Source of the DNA: Cristatella mucedo
Lineage: Eukaryota; Bryozoa; Phylactolaemata; Cristatellidae
Reading direction: 5' to 3'
Length of the DNA: 64,000 nt
Assembly (NCBI GenBank): GCA_009760855.2
Contig: WPIO01000009.1
Coordinates: 7,994,501 to 8,058,500 of the forward strand
The position numbers and the translations under genes were made by a program. The notes under the pieces were generated by a model. That model saw only the letters and a list, made by a program, of their open reading frames with translations. It did not search any database and had not been told where the DNA came from. Positions 1 to 12,800 of this stretch are shown here, one piece after another (the stretch's first letter is position 1; the number at the start of each line of letters is the position of its first letter).

Positions 1-203
1 TAGGTCTTATCAGAGACTTTAAAGCATTGATGTATACGGGCCACAGTCATCAGTCGGGCTTCTAAAGTACTGGGTACCCCAAGGCTCTGTGTGTGGTCCA
101 TATCTTGTCACAATTTATACTCCCCCTCTTGAAGATGTAATTGCCAAGCACAATCTAGGCTCTCATATCTACCCAGATACTACACCCAAGTTGGTCGATT
201 AAA
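1..203 (+). mobile_element. LINE-A fragment (RT domain)
   Basis: Encodes VPQGSVCGPYLVTIYT and then AKHNLGSHIYPDTT, where the active-site YADD has decayed. Enters from the left edge of the window and stops at the next, oppositely oriented LINE-A tail. Confidence 0.75.
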
Positions 204-212
204 ACTGTGATA

Positions 213-905
213 ATAATAATACATTTACATTTGTATAGCACCCTAAGAGAGCTAATTGCTTTCTAGGCACTTTATAATTGCTGTAAGGGAAGCAGAATCA
301 GATGGCTAATGGTAACATCGATGTGTCAACAAGCATAACATGGCCGGAGGTGACACGCACAGTATCAACATGCAAACATGGTCAGTAGCAGCATGCACAG
401 TGCCAACACGCATAAGCACATACAGGCCAAATCACAAGGACCGACTAAATGCTGTGGAAAACAAATGGACTATAGCTTCTTTTTATATACATCAAGTCGG
501 GGGGGGGATGTTCTAACGTCCGTTGATAGTAAGTTCCGTGCTTAGGGAGCATATGAACTAAAGGCAAGGTCTCCAAAGAATGTGAGGATGCTTCGAGGCA
601 CAGCTAAACGACTTGAGTCAAGAGAGCAGGAGTTACAATGCCTAGCCTATGTGGGAAGCAGTTCTGATAGGCAGGTCAAGCAAGAGCATGAAAGAACATA
701 AAAATTAGCGACAAAAACCTTGATGTTGAGGCAATGCTTGACAGGGAGCCTGCACAGGTCGGTGGGGTGCAATGCGATGTGGCAACTGCAACGTTTACGA
801 CAAACAAGCCATTCTGCATGGTCGCATACCACTGTAAGCTTCTGATTGCATTGGCCGGAAGACCTGCAAGCAGTAGTTATCAGTAGTCGAGACGATGTCA
901 CAGAT
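213..905 (-). mobile_element. LINE-A 3' part, inverted
   Basis: Starts with the ATT-type tail (as AATAATAAT at 213) and decayed hairpin, then the 3' UTR (CACAGTGCCAACACGCATAAGC) and a heavily mutated reverse transcriptase C-terminus up to about 905. Confidence 0.75.
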
Positions 906-1564
906 GCATGCATGCATTTAGTACCATTAGGATACGTGCCTTTAATATGATTTTTTTGCTGTGCCAAGTAAATTGGTACTGCTGGGCATCAATTTTATTC
1001 ATCAAGGAGCAAGATATCGAACATCCTTCCAAACCTGTACTGCAGCTTTTCAACATTTCTTCTCATTTCGTGGGCTTGCAGTGGTCGAGTCAGACCCCGG
1101 ACCATCTACCCGATTGACATCACTTGGAATAGGTTCAGCATCGTCTGAGAGCTTTAGGCAGTAAAATCAGGTCACTGGCCGAATTTTCGGACATATTGGA
1201 AACGGTTTGGTGTGCTATACAATCGAATGCAATTCTGATCTTGTCCTGTCCACACCAGCCCGAATAGCAGGCGTGGCTGCTACTTGGAGGAGGGTCACAC
1301 CCTAATAGCGCACGTGCTTCTATTGATCTCGGTGTAGTTGTCATGCTAAATAAACCATGCGCTGGGCTAGTGTGTCTAGTTTGGCATTAATTTCGCCCTT
1401 ATGGCCAGCCGGATAGATTTTAAAACTGCCTATTGCAATAGTCGACCAGGCGACCACAGTTGGGTGGGTGGGTGTGTCAAAACGTACGGTTGATAGTGTG
1501 TATGGTAGCTAGCATAAGAGCTGGTAGCAGGCAATTAAGAATTGACAACTTTTATATTCGAACA

Positions 1565-2176
1565 TTTGCAATCAGGCGATTAAAGTTGGTGCAAAACTCC
1601 GCAGCTAGGCTTGTCTGTCGTGAGCGTCGCAGTTGCCACATCACACCACTTCTCGCCGACCTGCACTGGCTACCAGTCAAGCAACGGATTGACTTCAAGG
1701 TTTTGTCGCTCACTTTTAGGTCACTTCATTCTTTTGCTCCAGCCTATCTCTCAGATTTACTCCCCCACCAGGCCAAGCATCGTACCACCCGCTTTTCAGG
1801 ATCCAACAGTTTACCAAAACCTCGTACAAACCTCAAATCCTTTGGAGACAGTGCATTTAGCTCGTATGCTCCCACAGCCTGGAACTCCCTCCCGACCTGC
1901 ATCAGAACATCCCCTGACCTGACCACATTTAAAAGAAACTTAAAAACATACCTATTTAGGACAGCATTTAGTGACTGTGCATGCTGCCACTAACCACATT
2001 TGCATGCTGACCCTGTGCATGTCAACCTTAACTATATTATTCTTTTTGTTTATTATTCTAGCATGATTTTACTCACGATTCAATTGCATTTCCCTTTGCA
2101 GCAAATGTAAAGCGCCTAGAAAGAGATTGAGTTCACTGATGGCCCTTAATCAAGTGCATTATTATTATTATTATTA
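1565..2176 (+). mobile_element. LINE-A 3' end with RT C-terminus
   Basis: Encodes LKLVQNSAARLVCRERRSCH, LLADLHWLPVKQRIDFKVLS and SYAPTAWNSLPT, the C-terminal thumb region of CR1/L2/Rex1-type reverse transcriptases. The 3' UTR, hairpin and ATT tail end at 2176. The frame is open to a stop near 1990. Confidence 0.85.
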
Positions 2177-2351
2177 ACTTTTGAACCGGGTCAGGCAGTG
2201 CAAACGCCTTTTACCGATGGGCTAAGGCCCAGCCGTATAGAAAGAGATTTGAATTCTATTTGAACACCATACAAATCTACCACTATTACGATTTTCATTT
2301 TTATGAAGATCTGCGTTCACCAGACTGCGCCTCTGGAAAGACCAGCCCACT

Positions 2352-2438
2352 TATTCCCTTTGCAGCAAATGTGAAGCGCCCAGAAAGAGATTGAGTTCTC
2401 TGAGGGCGCTTTATCAAGCGCACTATTATTATTATTCT
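2352..2438 (+). mobile_element. LINE-A 3' tail fragment
   Basis: Only the last 85 bp: CCCTTTGCAGCAAATGTGAA, hairpin (AGAGA-TTGAGT-TCTCT within a GCGCC/GGCGC clamp) and ATT repeats. Confidence 0.75.
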
Positions 2439-2439
2439 T

Positions 2440-4248
2440 ATGACATCACTAGCCGTGGCAAGGGGCGGCTACGGATTTTCAACTCACCTCTGTTAAGAGA
2501 TCACAACTACCCCAATCTATTCAAGCACCATTTCAACTGCTTCAATGATAAACTTATTAGAGTAATCATGAATAGAAGAACTTCCAAATGGACTTTAAGA
2601 GTCCACATACACTTGGTTGAAGGTTTGTATAACAGGCTACTCAGTCGGGCTAGCCCCTAATTGGGCAGAGGTAGGAAGAGAAGGCAGTTACACAACTGGT
2701 AAGATTTGATTGAGACTGATAGAGACGGCTTTGCCCGTCATTATCAACGGTTGCTAAGCCGTAGTCTTACAAATTTAAGGTAAGCTCGGTCGAGCAAAGG
2801 TTTTTACCTCTCCTTTTTCCTTTTGCTTTCTAAAAAGAGTTTTCTTTACTTTCTCTTTTTAAATTTGGAGATCAATCTCAAATGCCATTACAGATGGCCC
2901 TGAGTGTCTCATATTCTTTTGCATGATGGTCCAAACATAACACTTATACTCAAGTGCAAAAGTATTCGTGATTGGTGACATAGAGTACCATCGTGCTGCT
3001 ATCATGTCAGCCAATTGACCCTAGCGATCGTCTAAAAGCACTGAAAACATGCAAGCGACGTGTTATCCTCTACAATCTGTCCCACGTATGGTGGAAATGG
3101 CTGACACCGAGAGCTTGGCTCGGCCAACCTGAGTGCACAAAGAACTGATCTGTTGCCCTCGCTGTACGCTAGGGGTCGCAATCCATTTGCCAAACGCAGA
3201 CCTCCCCCACAACGACTCTGGCACAGGGCAACCCAACGTTTTGGATGACCTCTATGAACACGCTCCAATCCACAACCCCCTTCAATGGGGGTGAAGAGCT
3301 GGGGTGAAGTGCTAGCTCCGACGCCGGTAAGCGAAAGACACGACCAAACGCGCACACTTTCACACCACCCACACTTGAGTGTACACAGTAAGCAGCCCTG
3401 AGGCCCTGAGTACTCGTCACTTTTTTCTACGACCAACGAAAGCCCCTCCCCCCTCCTCCGTTTGCCATTTCCGCGGATCCTAAATTTACCCCGATAAAAG
3501 ACCCAGACCACTAGGCAACAACATGCTGGTGGCGTTTGAAGCGAGATGGGCAGCTCACTCCGATTTCCAAAATCGAGCTGGGGAGGGGGATAGTCCGCAA
3601 ACCAGCGAGAATAACTAGGACAGAAACGAGCCCTAACCAGCCTCGGTTCCTCCCCTACGTGGCTTACGTCGAACGCCATCTCGTGCAGGGTGTCAACGTG
3701 GCGGTCCACAACAAACGATCGTTCAGAGAATGCTACTGCGGCCGACAGAATAAAGTAGTGGGCCCCAGATATTTACGCAGATGACACCATCTAGGTTATG
3801 GGCCACGACGCGTGTTAAATTAATCTGAGAGAGCAGCTAAAACCCAAAAGCGCAGCGCCGCTGTCGCGCCCCATTGCTGTCGGAAGCCGCGACACACAGA
3901 ATTGGCAGGCTGAGCCGGTGCTCGCTCGGGAAAGCTCCTTATAATGACACGCTCGCTCGGGCAGTACGCAAGACTACTGCACCAAAAACAGCTCCCTTCA
4001 TTGTCAGCTCACCTTCACACCTGTGAGGCAGACGCTTCTTCACCAGGAGAAGGTAACCTGCCCAGTCAGCAACACTGCTGCGGCTACCGCGAACGCCGTG
4101 AAGCAGAGCCCGTGACTCGGCGATCGAGTCTGAGCAATCACTTCCGGTACCACAAAGAGTGTGCCTGAGTCTAGAGTGAGAAAACTGGTAGTCTGTGGAC
4201 ACATGCAAGTATATTAAATCTTAAGATAATGTCAGATAAAAATTCGAT
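2440..4248. other. Unassigned, CpG-rich between about 3.1 and 4.2 kb
   Basis: Contains a 225-codon minus-strand open frame at 3032-3709. I do not recognise it; its composition looks like GC-rich non-coding DNA. A thin polyT-type stretch lies at 2810-2865. No splice-bounded conserved exon was seen. The CpG richness could mark a promoter. Confidence 0.3.
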
Positions 4249-4830
4249 GAGAGCGACTGTTCGTATTCGTATATGCGAGCGAGTTCTGATATTCGATCGG
4301 CAATGGCGGTCGCATCCGCGGAACGCGCCGACGTTAACGCTATCGATTGTTTCTATCGACGGTGGACTAACATAACCAGACCGCCTGCTGGCGGTCCTGT
4401 TTGAACGAATGCAGCTGCGTTTCCGATTTTTTATTCTTGTCTGTTTGTTGTATCACATGCGTACTTCGGCTGTTCGTGTTCGCAGTTGAAATGAACTCTT
4501 TGAATAATAATAATACACATTCGATAAAGCGCCCTCAGAGAGAGCGGTTGTTCGTATTTGTATATGCGAGCGAGTTCGGATATTCGATTGGCAATGGCGG
4601 TCGCGTCCGCGGAACGCGCCGACAGGTACGCTATCGATTATTTCAATCGACGGTGGACTAACATAACCAGACCGCCTGCTGAGGGTCCTGTTTGAACGAA
4701 TGGAGCTGCGTTTCCGATTTTTTATTCTTGTCTGTTTGTTGCATCACAAGCGTACTTCGGCTGTGCGTGTTCGCAGCTGCAATGAACGCTTTGAATAATA
4801 ATAATACACATTTGATAAAGCGCCCTCTGA
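4249..4830. repeat. 291-bp tandem duplication (two copies)
   Basis: 4249-4539 and 4540-4830 are the same CpG-rich unit (GAGAGCG[AG][CT]TGTTCGTATT...CGATAAAGCGCCCTC) with scattered substitutions. Each unit ends in a piece of an inverted LINE-A tail. Only the second copy continues into the full hairpin. Confidence 0.9.
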
Positions 4831-4870
4831 GAACTCAATCTCTTTCTAGGCGCTTCGCATTTGCTGAAAA
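4793..4870 (-). mobile_element. LINE-A 3' tail fragment
   Basis: AATAATAATAATACACATTTG then the hairpin and TTTGCTG, i.e. the 3' end on the minus strand. A partial copy at 4505-4545 belongs to the duplicated unit. Confidence 0.75.
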
Positions 4871-4999
4871 TGAAACACGATCGAATTGTTAGTGGTTCTA
4901 GAGGATTCAAGCTGAGAGCTTATGTAGGGCCCCGAACTTTGTCTGGTAAACCACAACAGCCGAAAAGAAAGCCACGTGCACAAAGTGAGCATGTCCGCT

Positions 5000-5850
5000 C
5001 AACTGTTACATGGCGCGATGTAGCTGGCCGTAAATGGCACATGCTGCTGTGCATCCATCAGTAGGATACAAATTTTGAGATTATTTATTATTATTATTTT
5101 ATATTTATATTTTATATTTTATTATTTATATTGTTTTATATTATTATTTGAAATTATACAAATTTTGAGATGCATTTTCGTTCCACGTTCCTCGCGCTTC
5201 ACAACTGACGATTGCAGGCGTCGATGTTTCGAGTGGCCCGAAACGCGTCGTCAGTAAGCGTAGACAAAGGCTCGATGCGCAACCGACTCGTAATCGTGAT
5301 CCTACCTTCTTCCTATTTTATTCCTATAATTTTTTATCCTTGAACTTTCGAGCGTTTGATCGAGCGTCGAGACATTCTATTTTTTCTCAGAGCTCCATCC
5401 ATAAAGAGGTATGAGAGACAGTGTGCCTCCGAGTTGGGCGAAAGGAAATGGCGAGTACGATGACGTCTGGCGAGGGCTTGCTGGCTGCGGAAATCATTGT
5501 TTGCTAGGCTACACTATGCGGTCTCAAGTCGGAGCGCGAAGTGCCATAACAAAAATAGGCTTTTTTCAATGGACGTTGGCTCTCCACGATAGCTCCCATC
5601 AGTCGTTGCACGTTTTGCACGTGTCCGCCCTTCTTCCTGTTCTCGACTGCTTTCTTCCTACGTCGCTTTAATCCCAGATCAATCTAACTAGTAGTTCATT
5701 AGCACCACGGGTCTACTTTTTAGCAGTGGCTACATTTATAGGGTTCGTCCGGATTCGGACTAAAGCCACTGACGAGCCTCGTTCTCGAGCGATCGCCTTA
5801 CTGGCTAGGTTTAGACGGTCTAACACAATTCTAACCATTCGATCATGCTT
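5000..5850. other. Unassigned
   Basis: AT-rich TTATATT-type tract at 5083-5155, otherwise mixed sequence with no recognisable gene or element. Confidence 0.3.
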
Positions 5851-5854
5851 ACTT

Positions 5855-5935
5855 CGCAGCAAATGTTAAGTGCCAAGACAGAGATCGGATTCTCTGAGGG
5901 CACGCTATAACAAATGTATTGTATCATTATTCTTC
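5855..5935 (+). mobile_element. LINE-A 3' tail fragment
   Basis: GCAGCAAATGTTAAGTGCC followed by a mutated hairpin (CAGAGATCGGATTCTCTGAGG) and a decayed tail. Confidence 0.65.
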
Positions 5936-6115
5936 CAACAGTGCAGCCTCGCTCAAGACGAGACCTGCCCCTTCCGCCATGCAAGCAAGAATAAGCATTC
6001 TGTGAAACTATACATGGGTAACTTATGCCGTACTCAACGATGGAGGATGGAGGTAGTGCCTCCCGTTTCGAGCCTTGTGAGAGTTGCTCGATTTGAAAGA
6101 TGCTGCATTTGGTTA

Positions 6116-6293
6116 GCCGTAATGGCACACTAGGTAAGTCGGTTGCTTTTCATGACCATAATCCCGAGGTCATGGGCTCGAATCCTTCAGCAGGCAGTCC
6201 TTTATTGCCACTGCAAGCGATGGTGATGGTAGTAAAGGCTCTTCTGTCGCTATATAAAAGATACTGTTAAAACAGCTAGCATTTACTTATTTA
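6116..6293 (+). mobile_element. SINE-1 (tRNA-derived)
   Basis: tRNA-like head GCCGTAATGGCACACTAGGT (A box), degraded B box GGGCTCGAATCC, body CCACTGCAAGCGATGGTGAT, tail TTTACTTATTTAG. Confidence 0.85.
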
Positions 6294-7690
6294 GCTACAT
6301 TGCTTACCAGTCATTCCTCAAGTTGTCGAAATATTAGGTAAGCTGGTCATTTCATTAGCAAGTTCTTATAACACCGGCCTTGGCCTGCTTCGGAATGACC
6401 CAAGCTAATGCAGGGTAAAGTCATTTGGTTTCACCAAAGGGCCTAACTTGTAGCTGCTGACGAAAGTATAAGAACGCCAAACTTGGTCATTAATCTAAAG
6501 TCGGCTTCGTAAACTAGCGACAAGTCAGATGTATCGTGATGAGGCCTCCTTCATCAAGAATAGTGGGGAGTGGCAGCTCGATGGTACAAGCTTTGATCTG
6601 GCTAACCGCCAAAGCATATGCTCATATGTTGATGAGATACCCTGAGCTCCAAATGGCAAGTGCCTAATGTGGCCAAACAAAGTAATGACCACAGCCCAAT
6701 CGCTTCTGCTGTCGGTCGCCATGCCAGTCGTTTGCTTAGGCTCAAATCGTGTATATCTGCCTAAATCAACCCCACGATACCTTTGTCCCTGGTAAGTGAA
6801 ACATGTAGGACGAAAGTGGGAAGCAACACAGCAGCTCGCTCGAAAGTCGTAAAGCTAACAGGAAGACACAATGTAGGAAGAAAATTAGGGAGGAGCTAGG
6901 TCCTTCTAAAACCCTGCTTTAGCCAAAATGTGGAGCCAGCTTTAGCCAAAAGCAGTCCACGTTCCATTACATGTTTTACGAACTTGCTGGCTAGGTTACT
7001 CCTTCCTGATAATGCAGGCAGAAATGAAGGAAAAGTGCGAGGTTGGACGGCCTGAACGCAAAAGAAGCCATTATTTCCTTGCTCCAAGATATTATAGCGA
7101 TCCACTTTAGACTGAAGCACTACCCATAACAAGGGCTTCCGAAGAATTAGGCAAGGTACTTGTAACCACATGCTCAATTTACTCAAATGTAAATAGCCTT
7201 TTACTTTGCAGCACCGGGTTGGTACCCAGGGGCGAAGCTTGGATTTTCGTGTAAAGGGCAAGACCAGTAACAAACAATTGTAGCACTTTCTAAGTGGACC
7301 TACAAAAAATCCAAGCCCATATCCCCAACAGACTGCCCTGCCCTGCTCCTGCCCGATATTTGGGGGGGAGGGGCACACGTTGCTGCACTCGTCGACGAAA
7401 GCTGCCCTGCCTCAGCATATGATGATAGTACCATTTTAGAATTCCCGGAAACCGGCTGTAAAATATTTTTATAAACCACAACAGAAATAGTGGCTATAGA
7501 ACTACAAAAAAGGTCGTCACTGCAAAACTGTAAGACAGGCCTCGCCTAGCCCGGGGTCCTGCCTGAGCCAGAGACTGGCTGCAGGCTGACGATCGAAGAA
7601 CCATCATTAGCATTGCCACTGAGTAATAGCTGAAAAAACCCCTGCTCGCTTTCCATTAGAATGAATTGGAACTGCAATCTAGACTCGACC
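6294..7690. other. Unassigned
   Basis: Mixed sequence. The longest frame is a 160-codon minus-strand ORF (6896-7378) with no family I recognise and no exon-like boundaries. Confidence 0.3.
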
Positions 7691-7693
7691 CAC

Positions 7694-8656
7694 ATCTAGC
7701 GATGATAAAACTAACTTACTAGTTATGGGCAAACCCAGTGTGATTAAGAGATTGGAAAGGCTGTCTCTCAAAATTGGCTCTGCCAGCATATCTCCTGTCG
7801 AATCCGCTCGAAATCTAGGTGTCTTATTCCAAAGCGACATCTCGTTAGACGACCACATCAGCTCCACAGAAAAATCTGCCTATTTCAGCTTCATAACATT
7901 GCTAAAATTTGGGCTTGTTTAGATAAGGATACCACGTCCAAGTTGGTCCATGCATTCGAGACATCCCGTCTCGACTTCTGCAACTCACTGCCTACTGGCC
8001 TACCAGCATCAGGCGATTGCAGCTGGTGCAAAACTCTGCAGCTAGGCTTTTCTGTCGTGAGCATCGCAGTTGCCACATTACTCCACTTCTCGCCGACCTG
8101 CACTGGCTACCCGTCAAGCAACGGATTGACTTCAAGGTTTTGTCGCTCACTTTTAGGTCACTTCATTCTTTCGCTCCAGCCTATCTCTCAGATCTACTCC
8201 CCCACCAGGCCAAGCATCGTACCACCTGCTTTTCGGAATCCAACAGTTTACCAAAACCTCGTACAAACCTCAAATCTTTTGGAGACCGTGCATTTAGTTC
8301 GTATGCTCCCAAAGCCTGGAACTCCCTCCTGACTTTCGTCAGAACATCCCCTGACCCGACGACATTTAAAAGGAACTTAAAAACACACCTATTTAGGACA
8401 GCATTTAGTGGGTCCCTGTGATTCGTCCTTGATGTGCTTATGCATGCTTGACACTGTGCATGCTGCCACTAACCACATTTGTATGCTGACCCTGTGCATG
8501 TCACCCCTAACTATATTATTTTTTTTGTTTATTATTCAAGCATGAATTTACTTACCATTCAATTGCATTTCCCTTTGCAGCAAATGTAAAGCAACTAGAA
8601 AGAGATTAAGTTCTCTGTGGGCGCTTTATCAAGTGCAGTATTATTATTATTATTAG
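7694..8656 (+). mobile_element. LINE-A 3' third
   Basis: Encodes NLGVLFQSDISLDDHISS, then SRLDFCNSLPTGLPAS and AARLFCREHRSCHITPLLAD in shifting frames. Complete 3' UTR, hairpin and ATT tail. Truncated at its 5' end. Confidence 0.88.
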
Positions 8657-9704
8657 CGACTATCGCTTGCTTTGGGCAAAAACTGATGCTTTGACCGCAG
8701 CTTTCAAATTTTTGTTTAGTGCTACAGCCTCCTACCAGCACGTCGACGCAACACATTTGATCACAGTGCCCCAGTTAGACAAGTGCATTTCTCTCATCTG
8801 ATACTGCAAAGCAGTCATTTGGGCCTCTCTGCTTCGTTTGTTGACCTTTGTGACATGATTTTGTGTGCCATGATAGCAGCTAGACTCCATGGTGATCATT
8901 TCTAGACGACTGCACCAGAGAGCATAAAGCGATAACTGCTTTGATAAAGTCTGTCCTGTATTCACCATGCGGCTATCTGGAGCCATGCGACTTTTCACTG
9001 CTCAAGACACCGGTTGTGCTTCGCATGGAGCACTTCTGTGCTGAGGCTCAAGTTCGTTGTGAGGTCTATGGGGACACGAGTATTAATTTCAAGTCACTAG
9101 ACCGCGAACTAGATGTTTTTCCTTGAACAATGTAGAGTCTTATAAGGGGATTCATAAAAAGTATTGCACAAGCTACGAGCATCTACGAAGCTCTGAATAG
9201 TTACATAGCTCATCGACAACTTGGAATCATGTAGCTACTGGCGCACTTCCCACCAATCTAGCATTTTAACACCAACCCGTGCAGCAAAGCTGTAGTGACT
9301 ATTGACGGATCATGACGAATCTAAGCATATGCTAGAGCGTCACTAGCAATCAATCTCATCAATCTCTCAGAAGTTACAGCTGAAGTAAGGTATCACGTCG
9401 TAAGAGAATTGGTGATCAACAGCCACCGTGCTAATATCGATGCCAGTGAGAAGATAGGATCTCAAATAATCTGATCTATTGACAACCGAGCATACAAGGC
9501 AGCTGAGCCCCTTAGTGAACACAGTTTGCCATTATTTGCAGCCATGCATTAATAACTGCACTTTTCAGCTGCAATATGCAAATGCACCTTCCACAGCACG
9601 TTTAGTTACTGCACTCAAACAAACTTGACAGTCATGTACAATAAAAAAACCAAGGCTCTCAGGGCTGGCTGCCTACACCAGAGAGCCACCAGCTCATTAG
9701 GCCA
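8657..9704. other. Unassigned, downstream of NDUFB5
   Basis: Probable 3' flank of NDUFB5. No poly(A) signal on the minus strand is obvious. No repeat family recognised. Confidence 0.3.
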
Positions 9705-9849
9705 CTACGACGAAGTGCCGTACTGATCCATTTTCGATTCTTGAGCCTGCTGACCCACAGCTAGCTTGTGAGTGTCAGCTGGGACAAAGTACCATCCTTT
9801 GTAGTCACCTTTTTCTCGCATCATCTGCTTCACGTCATGCTCAAGCATC
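9705..9849 (-). CDS. NDUFB5: NDUFB5 coding exon 5 (C-terminus and stop)
   Basis: 145 nt encoding residues 142 (last base) to 189 and a TAG stop at 9705-9707. Acceptor ATTTATTGCAG. Begins [20 protein letters not shown]; the GWY motif corresponds to the PWYYY region of vertebrate NDUFB5. No AATAAA was seen in the next 600 bases downstream on this strand, so the 3' UTR end is undefined. Confidence 0.95.
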
Positions 9850-12800
9850 CTGCAATAAATAAAACTCATAGCATAGGGAAGGCAGCAAAAACGCAGGAAA
9901 TCACTAGCATGCTGAAATGTAGCAACTGGAAACAATAATAATACATTTGTACCCGAGAAATGAATCTCTTTCTATGCACTTAATAGATTCTGTATAGACA
10001 GCATTACCAAATGATTGGTGGTAACATCCGGAAGTGGCAGTAATAGTGTAAGCAGGTACATGCACACGAAGTGCGAATTACAAGACCAATCAAATGCTGG
10101 AAAGAAAAACATCCACGAAATTAATGTAATGTAATGTATCTCCATCTGTAACCCCCACAAAGACTAGGTAGAGGTTGCACAGGTATGAAACACCGCGGGG
10201 TTTGCCAAAAGCACTTCCAATAAAGCATAAACCATCAAATAAAATATTGTGGAGTACCTGAGTTTTCTTTTCTCATTCTCGTGAAACAGATAGTGCACGT
10301 ATTTTTCATAGGCTTTCTCTGGTGGATCGTACACGTATCTCGCAAACCATCGCTGGATGGGTCCCTAAACAAATATGCAGAACATAGGTTCGTGACTAAG
10401 TATACCTATGCATCAATGCTCGCATGAGCACAGGTACGTACAAATTCTTGTGACGAAACTTCGTGCTCAGCAAACAAACTTGCTTATCGTATGCCACGAA
10501 CGCTTGCACGCCCGGTTAAATACCATCAAATTATGAGTGCATCTGTTGCCAGGGTAGCATGCAACAAGCCGGTCGACGCTGCAATGGTTATACATGCCTT
10601 ATGGTATTCCCAGTGCTTAGGTTCATAGTCCTCAGGGATTTCTGCAAGTTCTGCAGGGCCTGAAATAAGAAACGACACAGCTGATTTGGCATATTGGAAA
10701 GCTTTGTAAAAAAGTGAGTTTTACATTTGAGCTGCTTCGCTTTATGCCTGGTTTGGCACAGTGGTTAAGGTGCTCGCCTCGACCAAGGTCTGGCAGAGGT
10801 CGTGGGGTCGAGCCCCGTGGTATATGTGAAGTGCCTGAATAGAGATTAAGTTCTCTTAGGGCGCTATACAGATGAATTATTTTTATTTTAATGTTAACCG
10901 GTTTTGTTAAATAGCTGCAAAATTAGTGATAAGACTTTAAATTAGCAGGCAAACACTTATTCGGTGACTATCAATCAAGATTCTCAAAAGGAAAGAAGCT
11001 GAAAGCAAACGGCATTCTTGCCAGCAACACCGGTTGGTAAAATTTCAAGCTTTGCGTGAACAAGTACTGGAGGCATGAACTTCAAAAGATTCAAAATTGT
11101 ACTGAGGCACCGTTAACTGGCCCGGGTCAGAGGAACAGTTGGTGCAAAAATAGGCCATAGGAGCAATATTTCAAGCGGATAATTCGGGGGAGATAATGAA
11201 GAGGCCTAGCAGTGGGGTCCTTGAAGTTGATGCCCTGATTGATGGGAACACCACTGCAGGTCACATGGAGTAGCGGTCTAATGTTGAGCATAGCAAACGA
11301 TGTTGCTGCAGACATATTTTGAACCCTTCTACGACTTACCAACAAGGACATTTGCAAGGAAAATGACGGCTCCGATGGGGATAAGGCCGAGCATGATAAA
11401 GAAATGCAGGTCATCTTTATATCTTGTCCATTCGAACTGCGACGACTTGATGTTCATGTGACGGCCTTCACTCATGTATCTCTGCAGTGCACTGCTGACA
11501 TCTGCAAAAAGAGAATGGATCTCGCATAGGCACATAACGATCCCCAATGCCCTCCGTGTGAGTTCCAGTGCACCTACTACTAAAGCTCTTTATTAACATT
11601 GCTACCAGCATGCTCCTGACAACAAGAGCTAAGGCAACACTTCATTTCTGCTCTGGCAACAGAGAGGCATGTCAGACTGTACCGATGGCAAGTCACATTA
11701 TAAGAAACAACGTGTGAGTTAGCTCATAGGTATCGACAACGTCAAATGAAGCACAGGCCGTGCTATATGGGCAGGGAACAGAAAAAAAGCCAGACCATCA
11801 AGAGATTAAGGGTCAAAGAGGGAGAGTGAGGCCGGGATGTGGGGAGAGAGAGAGAGAAGGAAAGAAGGGAAAGAGTAATCGAAAAAGATATCAACCTCAT
11901 ATATGTTCATTCGTGTCAAGACCAGTCTTGCCTACTATATCAAATATTTTCCAATCGTGCACACTCTAGCACACTGCTTTGCATCAGTCACTCTTTCCTC
12001 AAGCCGAGCCTGCTAGTAGCGACGGCAGAAGTTACTCGAGGTACACACGTGGCTGCTAAATAGTGAGCTAAAACCGAGCGAGTGAATGCAAACTCATGAC
12101 AAATTATAAAGATTGGCATGGAGACCACCTGGTTCTGCCATTGCTGTCTTTGCATCCCCATCTGTAACTTCACAAGACTACACAGGACAAATCAGGTGTG
12201 AGATGGAGTTTTGTCTATAGGGCACTCAAAGCCCTAGTGTCTTTTGGCATTTCAAAGAACAAAGATAAGAAAAATGAATCTTAGCTGATTTAGCAGCCTC
12301 ATTTGTATAGCAACAGAAGAGCCTACCGGCTGTCACCATTGCTTGCAGTTGGCAATAAGGGATCGCCCACTGCAGGATTCGAACCCACGACCTTGGTCGT
12401 GAAGAGCAAGCACCTAACCTCATGGGCTATCACGGCCCTTGCAAGTAACAGTAACAAGTAACAGTAACAGCTTATTCAGGAGGACAGTCATACAGAAGAT
12501 CATACAGCCGCACAGGAGCAGGGAGAATATGGTGTTTTGGCAGAGCTGTGGAAGTGCTATCCACAGTCAAGGATCTGCAGAGCTAACACTGTCAGCAACG
12601 GTCTTTAAAGTGAATAAATGAAAACGTTATGCAGCTACTGGTGGACCTGCAATTGCTTAAATTCGCAATCGCTAGCTGGCATGGCCGGTACAGGTGCTGG
12701 GCATGGCCAATCACACCACTCGATGACCCTCACCTCGAGCTGTTGTCGTGCTCTACTGTAGGCACCACTATAACAGCAAATGCAAGCTCAGGCACCAATG

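Noticed and set aside
1460-1993. A 177-codon plus-strand ORF as a host gene
   Set aside because: From residue 35 on it is the LINE-A reverse transcriptase C-terminus, repeated elsewhere in the window.
6116-6200. Possible functional tRNA genes at the many A-box/B-box heads
   Set aside because: Every one is followed by a SINE body and tail and is repeated many times; no head folds as a clean tRNA with a free 3' end.
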